In this document: one piece after another, positions 1 to 12,139 of the stretch
Position numbering within the stretch: the first letter of the stretch is position 1
How the letters are laid out: each line of letters begins with the position of its first letter
From: Pegea sp. RAD2-039
Taxonomy: Eukaryota > Chordata > Thaliacea > Salpida > Salpidae
Direction: 5' to 3'
Assembly: GCA_034620365.1 (NCBI GenBank)
Contig: JAQGEQ010000232.1
Coordinates: 248,001 to 312,000, forward strand
Length of the DNA: 64,000 nt
Made by a program: the position numbers and the translations under genes
The notes under the pieces: model-generated
The model's input: the letters and a program-made list of their open reading frames with translations, nothing else
Database searches by the model: none
What the model was told of the DNA's origin: nothing

Positions 1-2771
1 TGTCTCTGGTTGGCTGTGCAACTTTAGTTTCTTGTGATCTGATTGAAGACATTCGTAAATCTGATCTTAAAACTTTTCTTGGTTAGTTTATTTTCAAGTA
101 CTCTGATCGCATCTTAATTTTATCTTTTTCTAATACTTATTGAAGTATATTCTAACTTTTACCAAACCCTATTTATTCTTCATCTGATTTTTAGTGTCTG
201 AAAGTAACCTTAAACTTACCGAACATTCAGCTAATCATCATTTAATTGTCACCTGATCTTCATCTAATCATCATTTAATTGTCACCTGATCTTCATCTAA
301 TCATCATTTAATTGTCACCTGATCTTCATCTGATATTTATCTTTTTCAGTTTCAGATTTTGTCTCTGATAGCCGGAGTAACTTGGAGTATCTGAGACTCA
401 ATGAAGATAGTTTTTCGGAAATCAAAAATAAGTTTATTGAGTTGATGAGTTCTAATAACGACAGTCCACAATTTGTCCTCGATAACCTGGTCTTGTTTCA
501 GAGGTGTGCCACAACGACAATAGTACCATATTTGACCCTTAAAAATTACACAGGGCCGGAGGAATCTTCGGTGATCCTCATTTTATAATTCCACTTTCTT
601 CTGACCAAAATATTTGTTTTAGCTGGGCAAAAAAGAGTGATGAGGTAAAAATCATGTGACTTACTGACCACGTGACCTACTGACCACGTGATCTACTGAC
701 CACGTGACCTACTGACCACGTGACCTACTGACCACGTGACTTACTGACCACGTGACTTACTGACCACGTGACTTACTAACCACGTGACTTACTGACCACG
801 TGACCTACTGACCACGTGACTTACTGACCACGTGACTTACTGACCACTTGGCTTACTGACCACGTGACCTACTGACCACGTGATCTACTGACCACGTGAC
901 TTACTAACCACGTGACCTACTGACCACGTGACTTACTGACCATGTGACTTACTGACCACGTGACTTACTGACCACGTGACTTACTGACCACGTGACCTAC
1001 TGACCACGTGGCCTACTGACCACGTGACCTACTGACCACGTGACTTACTGACCACGTGACTTACTGACCACGTGACTTACTGACCACTTGGCTTACTGAC
1101 CACGTGACCTACTGACCACGTGATCTACTGACCACGTGACTTACTAACCACGTGACCTACTGACCACGTGACTTACTGACCACGTGACTTACTGACCACG
1201 TGACTTACTGACCACGTGACCTACTGACCACGTGACTTACTGACCACGTGACTTACTGCCCACGTGACTTACTAACCACGTGACTTACTGACCACGTGAC
1301 TTACTGACCACGTGACTTACTACTGACCACGTGACTTACTGACCACGTGACTTACTGACCACGTGACCTACTGACCACGTGACTTACTAACCACGTGACT
1401 TACTGACCACGTGACTTACTGACCACGTGACTTACTGACCACGTGACCTACTGACCACGTGGCCTACTGACCACGTGACCTACTGACCACGTGACTTACT
1501 GACAATGTGACCTTTTAGTTTGACAACATCATTTCAACCTCAAATCATTTTATTAATGCTCGTATGGCGCCTCATAAAGTTATGAGGCCAACACGCGAAA
1601 AGGTCTTCATCACCGAGGTAGCCATTGTTCTTCCGCGCAATCAACTTGCGTTGATGGTAAGCTAATGCTGATGACGTCATTCAGCGATAATAGCGTCATC
1701 ATCCTGCACAGTTCTTTCCAGATCGAATCGAAATGAAAAAGTCAAACTTAAAAACAAATTTAAATATAAAAACTTTCAACAACTACACAAGTGATGACGT
1801 CACTATTCGATTCGACAAAATATCTTCTGGAAGTTCTTACGTCACTGTTGTTATATACGATTCTACTTACAAGGTTCGTTCTGCATTACTGATTTCAGAG
1901 ACTACTTGAGCTGTGATGTAGATGGTATTACGTCATGGGGCTATTGACCCGCATGTCAATCTGTACTTTACTGATTTAACTGAAACCTGTGACAAAAACG
2001 CAAAACGATACAACGGACTTGCTGGACAATTTTGTACTAAAAAGCTTAAAATACTACCCATTGACCACAAAAATGCAGTTATCCAGTTTGGGTAAGTTTG
2101 TCACGTTGTTTAAAGTGACTTTTTTGGCCTTTTTTGGGTTTGGATTTTGTTAATTAAAAATTGTCCTTAATTTAAGATTTTTTAAAAAAGCTGTTTTAAG
2201 AGAAATTTTTTTGGTTTAAAAGTTAATTGTTTCTGATAATATTCTAGAAGTGTAATAAAAATAAATTAACTCAAACCCTAAAACTAGCCTAAAAAAATGT
2301 TAGTTTGGTATAATTATTCAAGATAATTGTTTTAAATTTTTAAGTAGAATGATTAAAAAAAGGTTTTTTTATTTTAAAATCAAATTTTCTTTTAATTACT
2401 TAAAATAAATAGAAATTTTCAAATTAAAGTTTTTATATATAAACAAATAAAAAAAATAAATTTTGTAAATAAATTAAGAATTAATTAAAAATTAATTTCA
2501 AAATAACTCTTTTAAAAAAACGCCATTTTAGTCATTTTACTTATAATTGATTACTTGCATAAATGGTGGATGATGACGTAACTGATGACGTATCGTTGTT
2601 TTCAGCAACTTAAAAGCTAGTGTTCGGCGTCATGTAATGCATGGTAAAAAGTTATTCACTGGAATAAGTCGTCAATGCTGGCTGGTTACCAATGGAAGTG
2701 AACAGTTGCTAAGTTACAACAGCGATAAATTTCGCGTTCCAACTCTTCTTTCGCAACCAGCCTATTTTTGA
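1..2771 (+). CDS. 3' part of an unrecognised multi-exon gene
   Basis: Candidate coding pieces are 1-85 (third frame, reads SLVGCATLVSCDLIED...), 350 to about 566 (reads SDFVSDSRSNLEYLRLNEDS..., ends TCTTCG before a GT donor), a block from about 1899 or 1922 to 2091, and a last exon 2606-2771 ending in QPAYF and a TGA. The 2091 donor and 2606 acceptor join in phase (GG|C), so the last two exons are well supported; they include ILPIDHKNAVIQFG and KKLFTGISRQCWLVTN. How the 566 donor joins the later exons is unclear. A short exon near 623-645 is possible but does not fit in phase. I do not recognise the family. The intron at about 650-1900 holds a large minisatellite. The 5' end lies outside the window. 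Confidence 0.55.
231..331 (+). repeat. 33-bp tandem repeat, three copies
   Basis: Three near-identical units (core aattgtcacctgatcttcat) lie in the intron between the first two candidate exons of the partial gene. The array stops about 20 bases before the acceptor at 349, so it sits in the branch-point region. Confidence 0.85.
655..1510 (+). repeat. 15-bp minisatellite with a CACGTG in nearly every unit
   Basis: About 57 head-to-tail copies of a 15-base unit, core tgaccacgtgactta, with a few variants (cttg for cgtg, cctac for cttac). A higher-order pattern is visible, because blocks near 840-990 and 1080-1200 repeat the same order of variants. It lies in an intron of the partial gene. It is not a CRISPR array, since there are no unique spacers. 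Confidence 0.95.
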
Positions 2772-5009
2772 ACATTAAAATATAAAATCAGCAAAATTGA
2801 AATCAAGTGTAATTTAAATGATTAAATTGGAGATATATATTATCATATACCATTATATATTATTTTACAGAAAAAAAATAAAGCAATAAATAATTGTTTT
2901 ATGCGCTTATGATCAGAATCCATAAAATATTTAGCCAACCACAAAAGATTTTAATTTCTTTGAATTTATTTTAGAAGAAAATTTATTAATTAAATATTGT
3001 GTCAATCATTAATTAGAAGTTTATTGTTGAAAAGCTGAAATATTATTATTCTAAAATCAGTTTTTTTTTTGATAGAAATTATTTTGACATAAACTGTAGT
3101 TACTAAATTTGTTGTCATTTTTTTTTGCTGTATAATTTTATCTGGAGTAAATGGAAAATTTAAAAGTTTAATAGACTGTAGACACAAATTAATTAATCAT
3201 AAAAAGTTCAGAAAATAAAAGAAAATTAAAAAAAATAAATATATAAAGATTTATTTTTATCTTAAAAATATCGGCTTATATTTTTTTATTTTCTGAAAAC
3301 GATTTTTTTTTTTTTATTTTACTAACAAGGAAAATAAGAGTTTGAAATTTTATATAACGCTCCGTTTCAGTTGAAAAAATACTTTTGTACTTCCTCTTTT
3401 CGTCCCAACTTTTTTCAAATCATTAAAATTTTCAAAACTGATAATAGAGGCTTTGAAAGGCACCAGAGCAACACAATTCGTACAATTTGTGTTTTTTAGA
3501 CTAAACTTTTATTATTAAGATTTATCGTTTTTTAATTTTAAGTTTTATTTTCTTCAATAAAATATTCTTTTAATTTAATTAAAATAAAAAAATGAGCGAA
3601 AAATTAAAAACAGTTTAAAAAAAAAAAGTTTGAAGCTTTCAGTTAGTTTTCTGGCTTCTGATTGGTTGATTAGTTTTTCATAAATTTGAAACTTTTATAT
3701 CGAGTATTTTTAATTTTTATGTTAGTTTGTAAGAGTTGTTCTTACTTTAAACAAATATTTGTAAGAAATATAATGATTGAAGACTACAGATAACTTTGAA
3801 ACAAATTTGTTCATCTCAATAAGCATTATATTAAAAGTTCAAATCTGAACTTTTTGAAATATTTTGATAAATCGATAATGAAATAAAATCCACTGCTAAT
3901 AGAGCAAATAAATTGTTATTGATACTTTGAAATAAGAGTTGTAATTTGATAAAAAGGTTTTGATAAATAAATTGTTGAAATAAAACCCAAAATAATAAAT
4001 TAAGAAGCAAAAGTCTTTTTAAAGTAACCAGAAATTGACGTAGAATTCTTTTTTAGTTTTGAAAAATCAACTTTAATTGAAATCATTTTTAGCGCATAGG
4101 TTAAAATAAATGTATAAGTTTCAAAAAGATAGCTTTGCTTAAAAAGTCAATTCAATAAGTTTAATAATGTGATTATTTAGACTCCTTGAACAAAAGTAAA
4201 TTCTTTGAAGTCCGTGTCAAGTATAAGAATAAAATTTGTTAGAGTTGAAAATATTATCAAAATTTGAGCTTTTTAAGATTTGAATTATTAGAAAACGTCA
4301 GAAGCAAAAGCATGAAGAATATTTTGAATTTTGAGATTAGTGTGATATGTCAAGCAAGTAATATGTAGACATTTTAATTTATAAAAAGTTTTTAAAATGT
4401 TGTACAATTTGAAAGATGAAAATTCGAAAAATATTTATTTTAAGATTACTTTATAAATATTTTTACACTAAAAATAAAATCTGTTTTTACGTGGTTGGTT
4501 TCAAAGACTATTTTGGACTGCTATTAAATATTGCCAGTACAGATTAAGATGTACTGAAAGATTACAAAGAAGCAAGATGTAATTATTGAAAAATGATAAA
4601 GTAGACGATAAAAACCATAACAATAAAAAACCTTTTTGTGAGAAGATAAAATTGAGTTAGTTTCTTTTTACGTTGGTAGTAGTTTTGAGGATACGAAAGT
4701 ATCATATAATAGTGAAAGATAAACCACAAAAGTCGATGTAAACAAATAAGTAATACCAAATAGAAGATGAAGACCTATAATAAAGTTAAAGATCAGATTT
4801 ACATCATCAATTGCTATAAATATATGAAGATAGAATTTCAAAAAACTTAGAAATAGCTAAAAAGAAGTTTCTAGTAATTACAAATTATTCAGATACTCAG
4901 AAATCAGTTGGAAGGGTTTTATTATATCAAAATTATTTGTGAGAATGTGTGTTAGCGGGAGGCACCCTCCTTCGCGTTTTAAAGATCAGATAAAAGAATA
5001 TTTTAATTG
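2772..5009. other. AT-rich intergenic stretch
   Basis: No coding exon is convincing here. AATAAA-like signals near 2876-2890 could end the upstream gene. A short GC-rich repeat tail lies at 4934-4980 and is described separately. The rest is low-complexity A/T sequence with runs of A and T. Confidence 0.6.
4934..4980 (+). mobile_element. Short copy of a dispersed GC-rich repeat tail
   Basis: Contains gttagcgggagg followed by caccctccttcgcg in otherwise AT-rich DNA. The same sequence recurs at 14301-14357 (+) and 30092-30150 (-). This copy lacks the middle 13 or so bases (tactcccttcagg-like) of the others. The 14 kb copy directly follows a degraded reverse-transcriptase reading frame, so this is probably a severely 5'-truncated retrotransposon end or a derived short element. 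Confidence 0.6.
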
Positions 5010-6543
5010 ATGAGCCTTCTTAATATAATGAAGATGATTTTTTTTCAGATGTGTGGAAGGAAACAGATGGTTTCTAATCGGTTATGTTTCCGGACTTTTA
5101 TGATCGCATCCAGTAGTTTACTAGTTGCTCTTGCTTTTCTCAATCTCCGAAGTTATCATAAATATGTCGTCCTCTACGCCAGACTCCCTTTCCAGGAGAG
5201 GAAGATGACGTCAAAACTTCTAGAAAATAACAGAATCAGCATCCAATCTGCTGAAGATCACAAGATGAAGATTGAGTCATCAAAGGATCAGTCCGCAAAT
5301 GATCTGATCTTCCCAGCTCTTTACAAGTAAGTATCCAACTTTTTAAAATAAAATCACTCGAGCGTGACAAACATTGAATGATGACGTCACCATCGACTAG
5401 ATTCAATTCATAGAATGGTATTCGAGTAATCACCATGACAACTATGACATCATCAGATCAGAGATTCTTATCCTCAATTGGAGACACTTGTGGGACAATC
5501 CAACTGAAGGACTTCGCGAAGGATTAGTTCGCGAAGGATGCCGCATCACTTACAACCAGAGTCTAATCTCACAAGCTTCTGCTGTTGTCTTTGAATACAC
5601 GGCTCTCGATCATGAGACGTTGCCATGGAAATACTATAGGTAGCAACAACTGAATGAGATGAGAGAGTTGAATTGGTTGTTGCTAGGCAACAAGATCAGG
5701 TGTTCGTGTTTCGCGTCGCGGAGAGCACGGCTTCGATGAAAAACTGGTTTCATTTCGACTTCACCAAATTCGACCAACTCGTTGTTAATTGGACGATGAC
5801 GTATCGACGCGACGCCGATGTCTTCGCGCCCTACATCAAACCCTGGCAGCTTCATCACCACGTCAAGGATGGACAGGAAGCAGTGGACCGAATTCTGGCG
5901 AAAAAAAGTAGAAAAGCGGTAAGTTAATGACGTCATCGACGTAATATCTTAATGACGTCATCAATAGCTGTGGGTGGTTAGCAACTGTAAGGGGTCCAAG
6001 GGGGCGCGGAGGAGAATGGAGTTGGTTAAGCAGCTGATCGCGGAGGGACTCGAGATTGATTGTTTTGGAGGTTGCTTTGGTAACAGTGATGAATACAATT
6101 CGATGTCCCAAGATAGGATCGATTCTTACAAGTTCTATATCGCGTTTGAAAACTCATTTCGTTGCCGTGACTACATCACCGAGAAGTTCTGGCAAAAGTC
6201 CCTTATCAGGGGACGTGTCCCTGTTGTGTGGGGTCCTTCTAAAAGTGACGTCACAGAAATAGCACCGCGTGGATCCTTTATTCATGTCGATGACTTCAAA
6301 ACACCACGTGATCTTGCTCAGTTTCTCATTCATCTCGATGCTGATGACGTCGCTTATCGCTCTTATTTTAATTGGATGATAGATTATGACGTCACCAAGC
6401 CGAAAAGCTACATCCAGAAGTTTGAAGATGTTGAAGAACATTTGTTGTGTGAGAAGTTAAAACATGGCTTCGCGCGTAAATCGATTACGTCATTAGATCG
6501 ATTTTGGTACGGATCTGACAATGCTGAGTGTTTTGAAGAGTAA
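5010..6543 (+). CDS. Alpha-1,3-fucosyltransferase (GT10 family)
   Basis: Exons 5010-5326, 5457-5639, 5687-5918 and 5968-6543 join in frame to 435 residues. The enzyme would transfer fucose from GDP-fucose to N-acetylglucosamine-containing glycans in the Golgi lumen. The N-terminus has a type II membrane anchor (about residues 25-45, FMIASSSLLVALAFLN), then a stem. The catalytic domain follows, with ILILNW, the family signature NWTMTYRRDADVFAPY in exon 3, and FYIAFENS, CRDYITEKFW and VPVVWG in exon 4. These are the donor-binding motifs of GT10. The start could instead be a later ATG (5028 or 5049), because a polypyrimidine-AG lies just before 5049. I cannot assign a vertebrate paralogue. Confidence 0.93.
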
Positions 6544-8716
6544 AATCCACAAATTCATCTTTGTTCTCAACGATATTAATCAACGCGAAAGCAGTGAGGC
6601 GTGACGACTTTATGGAAATTTTTTCCTAAGTTGATTTCTTTGAAAGATGGTCACGTGACTGAAGTAGAATTCGTCGAATTGTTCAATTTTTCAACAAAAG
6701 CTTTTTTTTGAAATTCTAATTTTATGGTTTTTTTAAACCTTGGCCTTTAACTTGAGGTTTCTAATTCTAAATATCAAATTCTTAAAAAGTTTTTAAACCT
6801 TTTATTATTTGAATTCAGTTTATAGAATGAAAAAATAAACTTTAAGTTTGATGAACAAATTTATTAATCTAAAATGAGGAGTCGTATTTATCAATTATTA
6901 ATAAAGAAAATGAATCTGACTGCATTTGTGTTTTCTCTTTTGAGTTTTATTAAAAATATTAATTAAAAATTATTAATAAAAAAGTTTTGTAACATTTTGG
7001 CTTCAACTTATACAAATTCCTTGTCTACATCTTTAGCGCTAATGAAGTAGATTATTTTAATGTGAGATAATCTTCTTAAGTTTTAAATTATTATCCTTAC
7101 TTTCTATAACACAAAATTTTATAATTTTTTTTTTAATTTTAGGCAACTAGTTCAAGCTTATAATATAGTTATGTTAGTTGAAACACTAAAATGACATTTT
7201 TTGAGTTATTTATATCTACTATTAAAAAATATAGCAAGCTGATTTACAATTTCTTTCTTAATAAAACCAAACTTTAAAATGTTTTTATCACAAATACTTA
7301 TTACTTAAAATTAACTGCAATAAACAAATCAATCAACGAGTTATCAAACCTTATTAGCATGAAAATTCAAATGACCATTAATTATGTAAACCAATAGTTC
7401 TGTAGTTTTAGAGAACTTATTTAGAAAGTACTTATTAATACTTTAGTGTAACTAGGTACTAACAGTTGGCGAATTATACTGATATGGTGAGATAATCCTT
7501 GAAAAAGTAACTAAATAGGAAATTATAATTAATAAAATGTCTTAATTCAAGCTATCACTGAGTTTGTTTTGCCTACATATAAGCTTAATAGGAATTAAGG
7601 TAAATAATGTAATATTGTTAAGATTTATTGCTATAAAATTTTATCATGGAAACTTTCCGTATTGTTTGCATTCTAGTTCATCTAATTATTCTTGATTTAC
7701 TCAACTTTTTTAAATTGTTATAACAAGTTTTTTGTTTCTTTTAAAAGTTTTCTCTAAATTAAATCAAAATAAGTATCTACAGATATACTTAAATCTACAG
7801 GTACTTAGATTTTGTAATAAATTAATTTAAAACTGACTACTTATAATTAAATAACTTTTTTAGTCTTTTTATCATTCATTTTATATTCTTATATTGTAGT
7901 TGCATCTAAAAAAGCATTAATTCAATATTTATAGAAATATTTATTGAAATTTAGTTTGGAAACACTGAGAAATTAAAAGCTACGTGTTTTTCACGTTATT
8001 AAAAGGGGATTTTTTATACGATTACTTCTCACTTGCTAAACTTGAAGCTTTGTCAGCACTTTTATGTTTCAAAGTTTAAAATAATTTAACTTTTTGTACT
8101 TATGTAGCTTGTTATTAATCAATTAATTCTCATTAACATAATTTTGTTGCTACTTGTAAACTTATTATTATTATATCAACTTTTTAATATAAAATTATTT
8201 AAAAAAGATTAAATTAATATTTTGTTCTGATTTTTTGTAACTTGATATTTGCTTGTTTATATTCTTACAAATCTTTGAATAAAATCAAACTAAAATTAAA
8301 ACTATATGTTTTGTTTTTATCTTTTTTTTTTTGTTTACTATTTTATAAAAATCATTTTCTCTTTTGAAATAAAGTTAAATTTGTTATTTATAGAAAAGTT
8401 TTTTTTAATTTCTTATAATTTTCAAATAAAAACTTTAATTTTTCTTTTAATTTGTAAATTAATCAAATATAATTTCAATAATCTTGAATTTATTTCATTT
8501 TGTTAAGAATCCTTTGATAGTTTAATAATTTAATTTCAAACTTGAACAATTTTTTACTTATTTTTACTTTAATCTGAAATTTTAAATATTTAAATTTAAT
8601 TAAAAGTTGCAAAGGTTTAAAATGTTGAATAATAAGTATTTAAATTCTAAAAAATCCGCCTTCTGGATGTATGTGGGTGTAAAAGTCTTTTTATTGTTAC
8701 AGTTGAAGGTTTGAAG
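6544..8716. other. AT-rich intergenic stretch
   Basis: AATAAA-like sites near 6830-6905 could serve the fucosyltransferase transcript. The remainder to 8700 is very AT-rich with no coding exon I can support; a short open frame at 8306-8506 is low-complexity F/L/I/K/N sequence. Confidence 0.6.
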
Positions 8717-11700
8717 ATGAAGTTTCTGATTTTTTTGATATTAATTCACTTTGTTGTTGGAGCTCCAAAACCAACAGCAAAAGTAAAAGAAGAAGAAAAA
8801 ATAAAATTTGAACCTGAGAAGACTCCTTTAAGTGAAGAAGAGGTTGAAGATGTGGTAAGTGATCTTCTTAATGATCAAGATCAACTTCTAGATAATCTTC
8901 TTGTTGCTAGGATACAGGACTTCTGTATGATCAATATCTGAAGAAAGTCTTGAAGATCTTAGAGAGCAATGATCAACTCAGAGTTAAGATGGAGCAAGCG
9001 AGTGTTGATGATATCAAGGTGATGACGTCATCAATCTGTTCTTGACGTCATCACTGATTGTTTGCAGAATGGGAAGATCAGTAAAGAAATCAACTTTCTT
9101 CCTTCTGAACTTCGCGATAAACTGGATGAAATCAAGCGTGACGAAATCAATCGTCTTCGGCGAATGATTCAAGCGAAAAACGTCGTCGATAAAGGTGATG
9201 ACGTCACACCTGATGACGTCATTGTGATTTCAATTGTTTTTCAGGTGGAAAAATCAAGAAAAGCTCTCATCTTCGACAGATCGCGAGTCATCTAGATCAT
9301 GAAAATCCTCATTCCTTCGAAGCAGCTGATCTGACCAACCTCATCAAAGCGGTTGGTTGCCTAGCAACGCGCTTCTATGAAAATATGCAAATGAGTTGAT
9401 TATAGGCGACTGCTGATTTAGAGAAGTATGATACAGATCGTGAAGATGAATTCAAACAAATGGAAATGGAAAAAGAGGTCCGACGTCAGGAAAAGATGAG
9501 GAAACTAGATCAACAAGATCGAGAAAAAGCTGAAGCAGAATTCAAGAAGCAATTAGAAGAAGAAGCAGCAAAACATAAAACTAACCATCCAGTGAGTTAC
9601 TAGTTTAAATGGTTCGTCAATAAGATGGTTCATTTACGTCATCACTTCGAGACATTTTTTTGTTTCCAACCAACTTTAATACTCCTCATGAGATATCATG
9701 AAAAAATTAATAAATAAAAATTATAAATATCTAGTCTTAAGATGTCTCGCGGCCTTATCGTTTGAAATCACTGGTTTGTCATTTAGATGGTTTATTTGTC
9801 ATTTAGATGGTTTATTTGTCATTTAGATGGTTTATTTGTCATTTAGATGGTTTATTTGTCATTTAGATGGTTTATTTGTCATTTAGATGGTTTATTTGTC
9901 ATTTAGATGGTTTATTTGTCATTTAGATGGTTTATTTGTCATTTAGATGGTTTATTTGTCATTTAAATGGTTTATTTGTCATTTAGATGGTTTATTTGTC
10001 ATTTAGATGGTTTATTTGTCATTTAGATGGTTTATTTGTCATTTAAATGGTTTATTTGTCATTTAGATGGTTTATTTGTCATTTAGATGGTTTATTTGTC
10101 ATTTAGATGGTTTATTTGTCATTTAGATGGTTTATTTGTCATTTAAATGGTTTATTTGTCATTTAGATGGTTTATTTGTCATTTAGATGGTTTATTTGTC
10201 ATTTAGATGGTTTATTTGTCATTTAGATGGTTTATTTGTCATTTAGATGGTTTATTTGTCATTTAGATGGTTTATTTGTCATTTAGATGGTTTATTTGTC
10301 ATTTAAATGGTTTATTTGTCATTTAGATGGTTTATTTGTCATTTAGATGGTTTATTTGTCATTTAGATGGTTTATTTGTCATTTAGATGGTTTATTTGTC
10401 ATTTAGATGGTTTATTTGTCATTTAGATGGTTTATTTGTCATTTAGATGGTTTATTTGTCATTTAGATGGTTTATTTGTCATTTAGATGGTTTATTTGTC
10501 ATTTAGATGGTTTATTTGTCATTTAGATGGTTTATTTGTCATTTAAATGGTTTATTTTTTCCTACCAAATGGACTATGGATTGTATTTTAAGTAAATATT
10601 TTTCCAAATGCAACAGGGAAGTAAAAACCAATTGGAAGATGTTTGGGAAAATCAAGATGGGTTAATTGATGAAGATTTCGATCCCAGAACATTCTTTATG
10701 CTTCACGGTCAGTTGCACATCACGTGACCACGTGACTAGCTTGTGATTGGTTGATTAGCAATCAGCTTGTGTTTGCTGTAATTGAAATCGGGGAGTCCCC
10801 TCCACCTCCCCCACACCCCCCCCCCCTCTCACGTCATCGCTCGCGTGTCACTCATTTGTGACGTCATCGTGTTGATTTGTGAACAGGGCAGTCGTGCACA
10901 GCTGGAAGAAGTCTGGAATGATGAAGATGGATTAGAAGATCAGCAATTTGATCCCAAAACCTTCTTTCGACTTCACGGTAAGGGGAAATCCCGGGTTTAA
11001 AACTCCACTTGTTAATTGACTTCTGTCATTCGATGACGTCACTGACCTGATGACGTAATCACTGCTCATTCCCCATTTCAATTGCATGAAATCGCCTTGC
11101 ATTACTTCTCGTGTGTATGACGTCACTTCACTACAGATCTCAACGGTGATGGATACATGGATGACTCCGAACTCGAGACTCTTTTCTCGAAAGACGTGAG
11201 TGTGTGACGTCATCAGCGGTCGGTGGGTGAATATTTGTGATGACGTGTTTGTGACGTAGTTGGCGCGCGCGTATGAAGGAATGAAAGATGAAACGGAGAA
11301 GAAGATGAGATTAGATGAAGAGAAGAGAAGGATGAGAAAACACGTGATGAAAGAAGTCGACAAAAGTGGCGATCGGCTCATTTCACTCGAGGAATTTGTG
11401 AACTATTCGCGGACTCCAGAGTTCGAATCTCCCGATAAAAACTCGTATCAGGTCCGATGTGAATTGATCGATCGATCAGGGTTGTGATCGTAGATTTTTG
11501 TAGTCTTTAGATGATCTTCTTCTTAATCACGCCTTGTACACGTCACAAGAGCTCGATAAATATCGCGATGGAATCCAGAAACAGGAAGATGAAATTCGTG
11601 TAAAGTTAGAAGCATTAAAGAAAGAAGCGAAAAATCTAGGAGGACTTCGTCGTGATCTAAGTGAAGAGAAGCGTGTTGCTCTTCAAGATGGGAAGACAGA

Positions 11701-12139
11701 AGATCACGAGAAGGAGAAGATCGAATCTCAAGAAGAGCAATTGAAGATCCAAGAGCAAAAAGTCCAACAACTTCATCAACAACTTCAGAATCAAAGCAAA
11801 GAAGTTGTTGATATGAGACGAAAATTGAAAACAGTAAATGTTTTGTTGCGGGGAATTCCCTGATTTAATTTGAATATTTTGTAGCATGAAGCATCCGAAA
11901 AAGTCCTCGAGGACATCATGACGCGATTAGAGAAGATGCCGAACGGAAAAGAGAAAGATGAGGAGATCGCGAAGGCTCACAAGGAGTTGGAACACGTGAA
12001 GAAAGCTCAAGCTGCAGTAGAAGATATCCCAGTAGATAATCTTCACGATAATCTGATCAAAGATGAAGTCGCACCTCCTCCTCCTCCTAAGATCACAGCT
12101 GATCCAGTTGAACATCCAACTGATCTTCCAACTTTGTGA
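8717..12139 (+). CDS. Nucleobindin (NUCB1/NUCB2 family), EF-hand calcium-binding protein
   Basis: Exons are 8717-8854, 8911-9018, 9068-9194, 9245-9351, 9406-9591, then 10617-10707 or 10887-10977, then 11137-11195, 11260-11451, 11504-11833 and 11885-12139. With either alternative exon they total 530 residues. A signal peptide (MKFLIFLILIHFVVGA) is followed by the family block DTGLLYDQYLKKVLKILES, a basic helical region, EF-hand 1 (DLNGDGYMDDSELE), EF-hand 2 (DKSGDRLISLEEF), a long glutamine-rich coiled coil, and a proline-rich end (APPPPPK). Nucleobindins bind calcium in the Golgi and secretory pathway and can interact with G-protein alpha subunits. The order matches the vertebrate proteins closely. 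AATAAA signals lie at 12318 and 12328. Confidence 0.95.
9772..10556 (+). repeat. 20-bp minisatellite in a nucleobindin intron
   Basis: About 39 almost perfect copies of atttagatggtttatttgtc. The only common variant is atttaa for atttag, recurring at intervals that suggest block duplication. It fills most of the intron upstream of the first alternative exon and ends 61 bases before it. Such high identity implies recent expansion or homogenisation. Confidence 0.97.
10617..10707 (+). other. Nucleobindin alternative exon 6a
   Basis: 91-nt exon encoding GSKNQLEDVWENQDG... to FFMLH. It is flanked by acceptor caacag and donor cacg|gtcagt. It is homologous to exon 6b at 10887-10977: same length, same phases, 19 of 30 residues identical. 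Confidence 0.9.
10887..10977 (+). other. Nucleobindin alternative exon 6b
   Basis: 91-nt exon encoding GSRAQLEEVWNDEDG... to FFRLH, flanked by acceptor gaacag and donor cacg|gtaagg. Because 91 is not a multiple of three, using both 6a and 6b would shift the frame of everything downstream, so only one can be used in a productive mRNA. Confidence 0.9.

Noticed and set aside
655-1510. CRISPR-like regular repeat array
   Set aside because: Units are contiguous 15-mers without unique spacers, and the genome is eukaryotic; it is a minisatellite.
5634-6441. Antisense open frames over the fucosyltransferase
   Set aside because: They have no domain or splice logic, whereas the sense strand carries GT10 motifs throughout.
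8306-8506. Small F/L/I/K-rich membrane protein
   Set aside because: Composition is what random AT-rich DNA gives; no neighbours, no splice sites, no family.
11657-12115. Minus-strand frames opposite the nucleobindin coiled coil
   Set aside because: They are mirror images of a Glu/Lys/Gln-rich coding exon and have no independent support.
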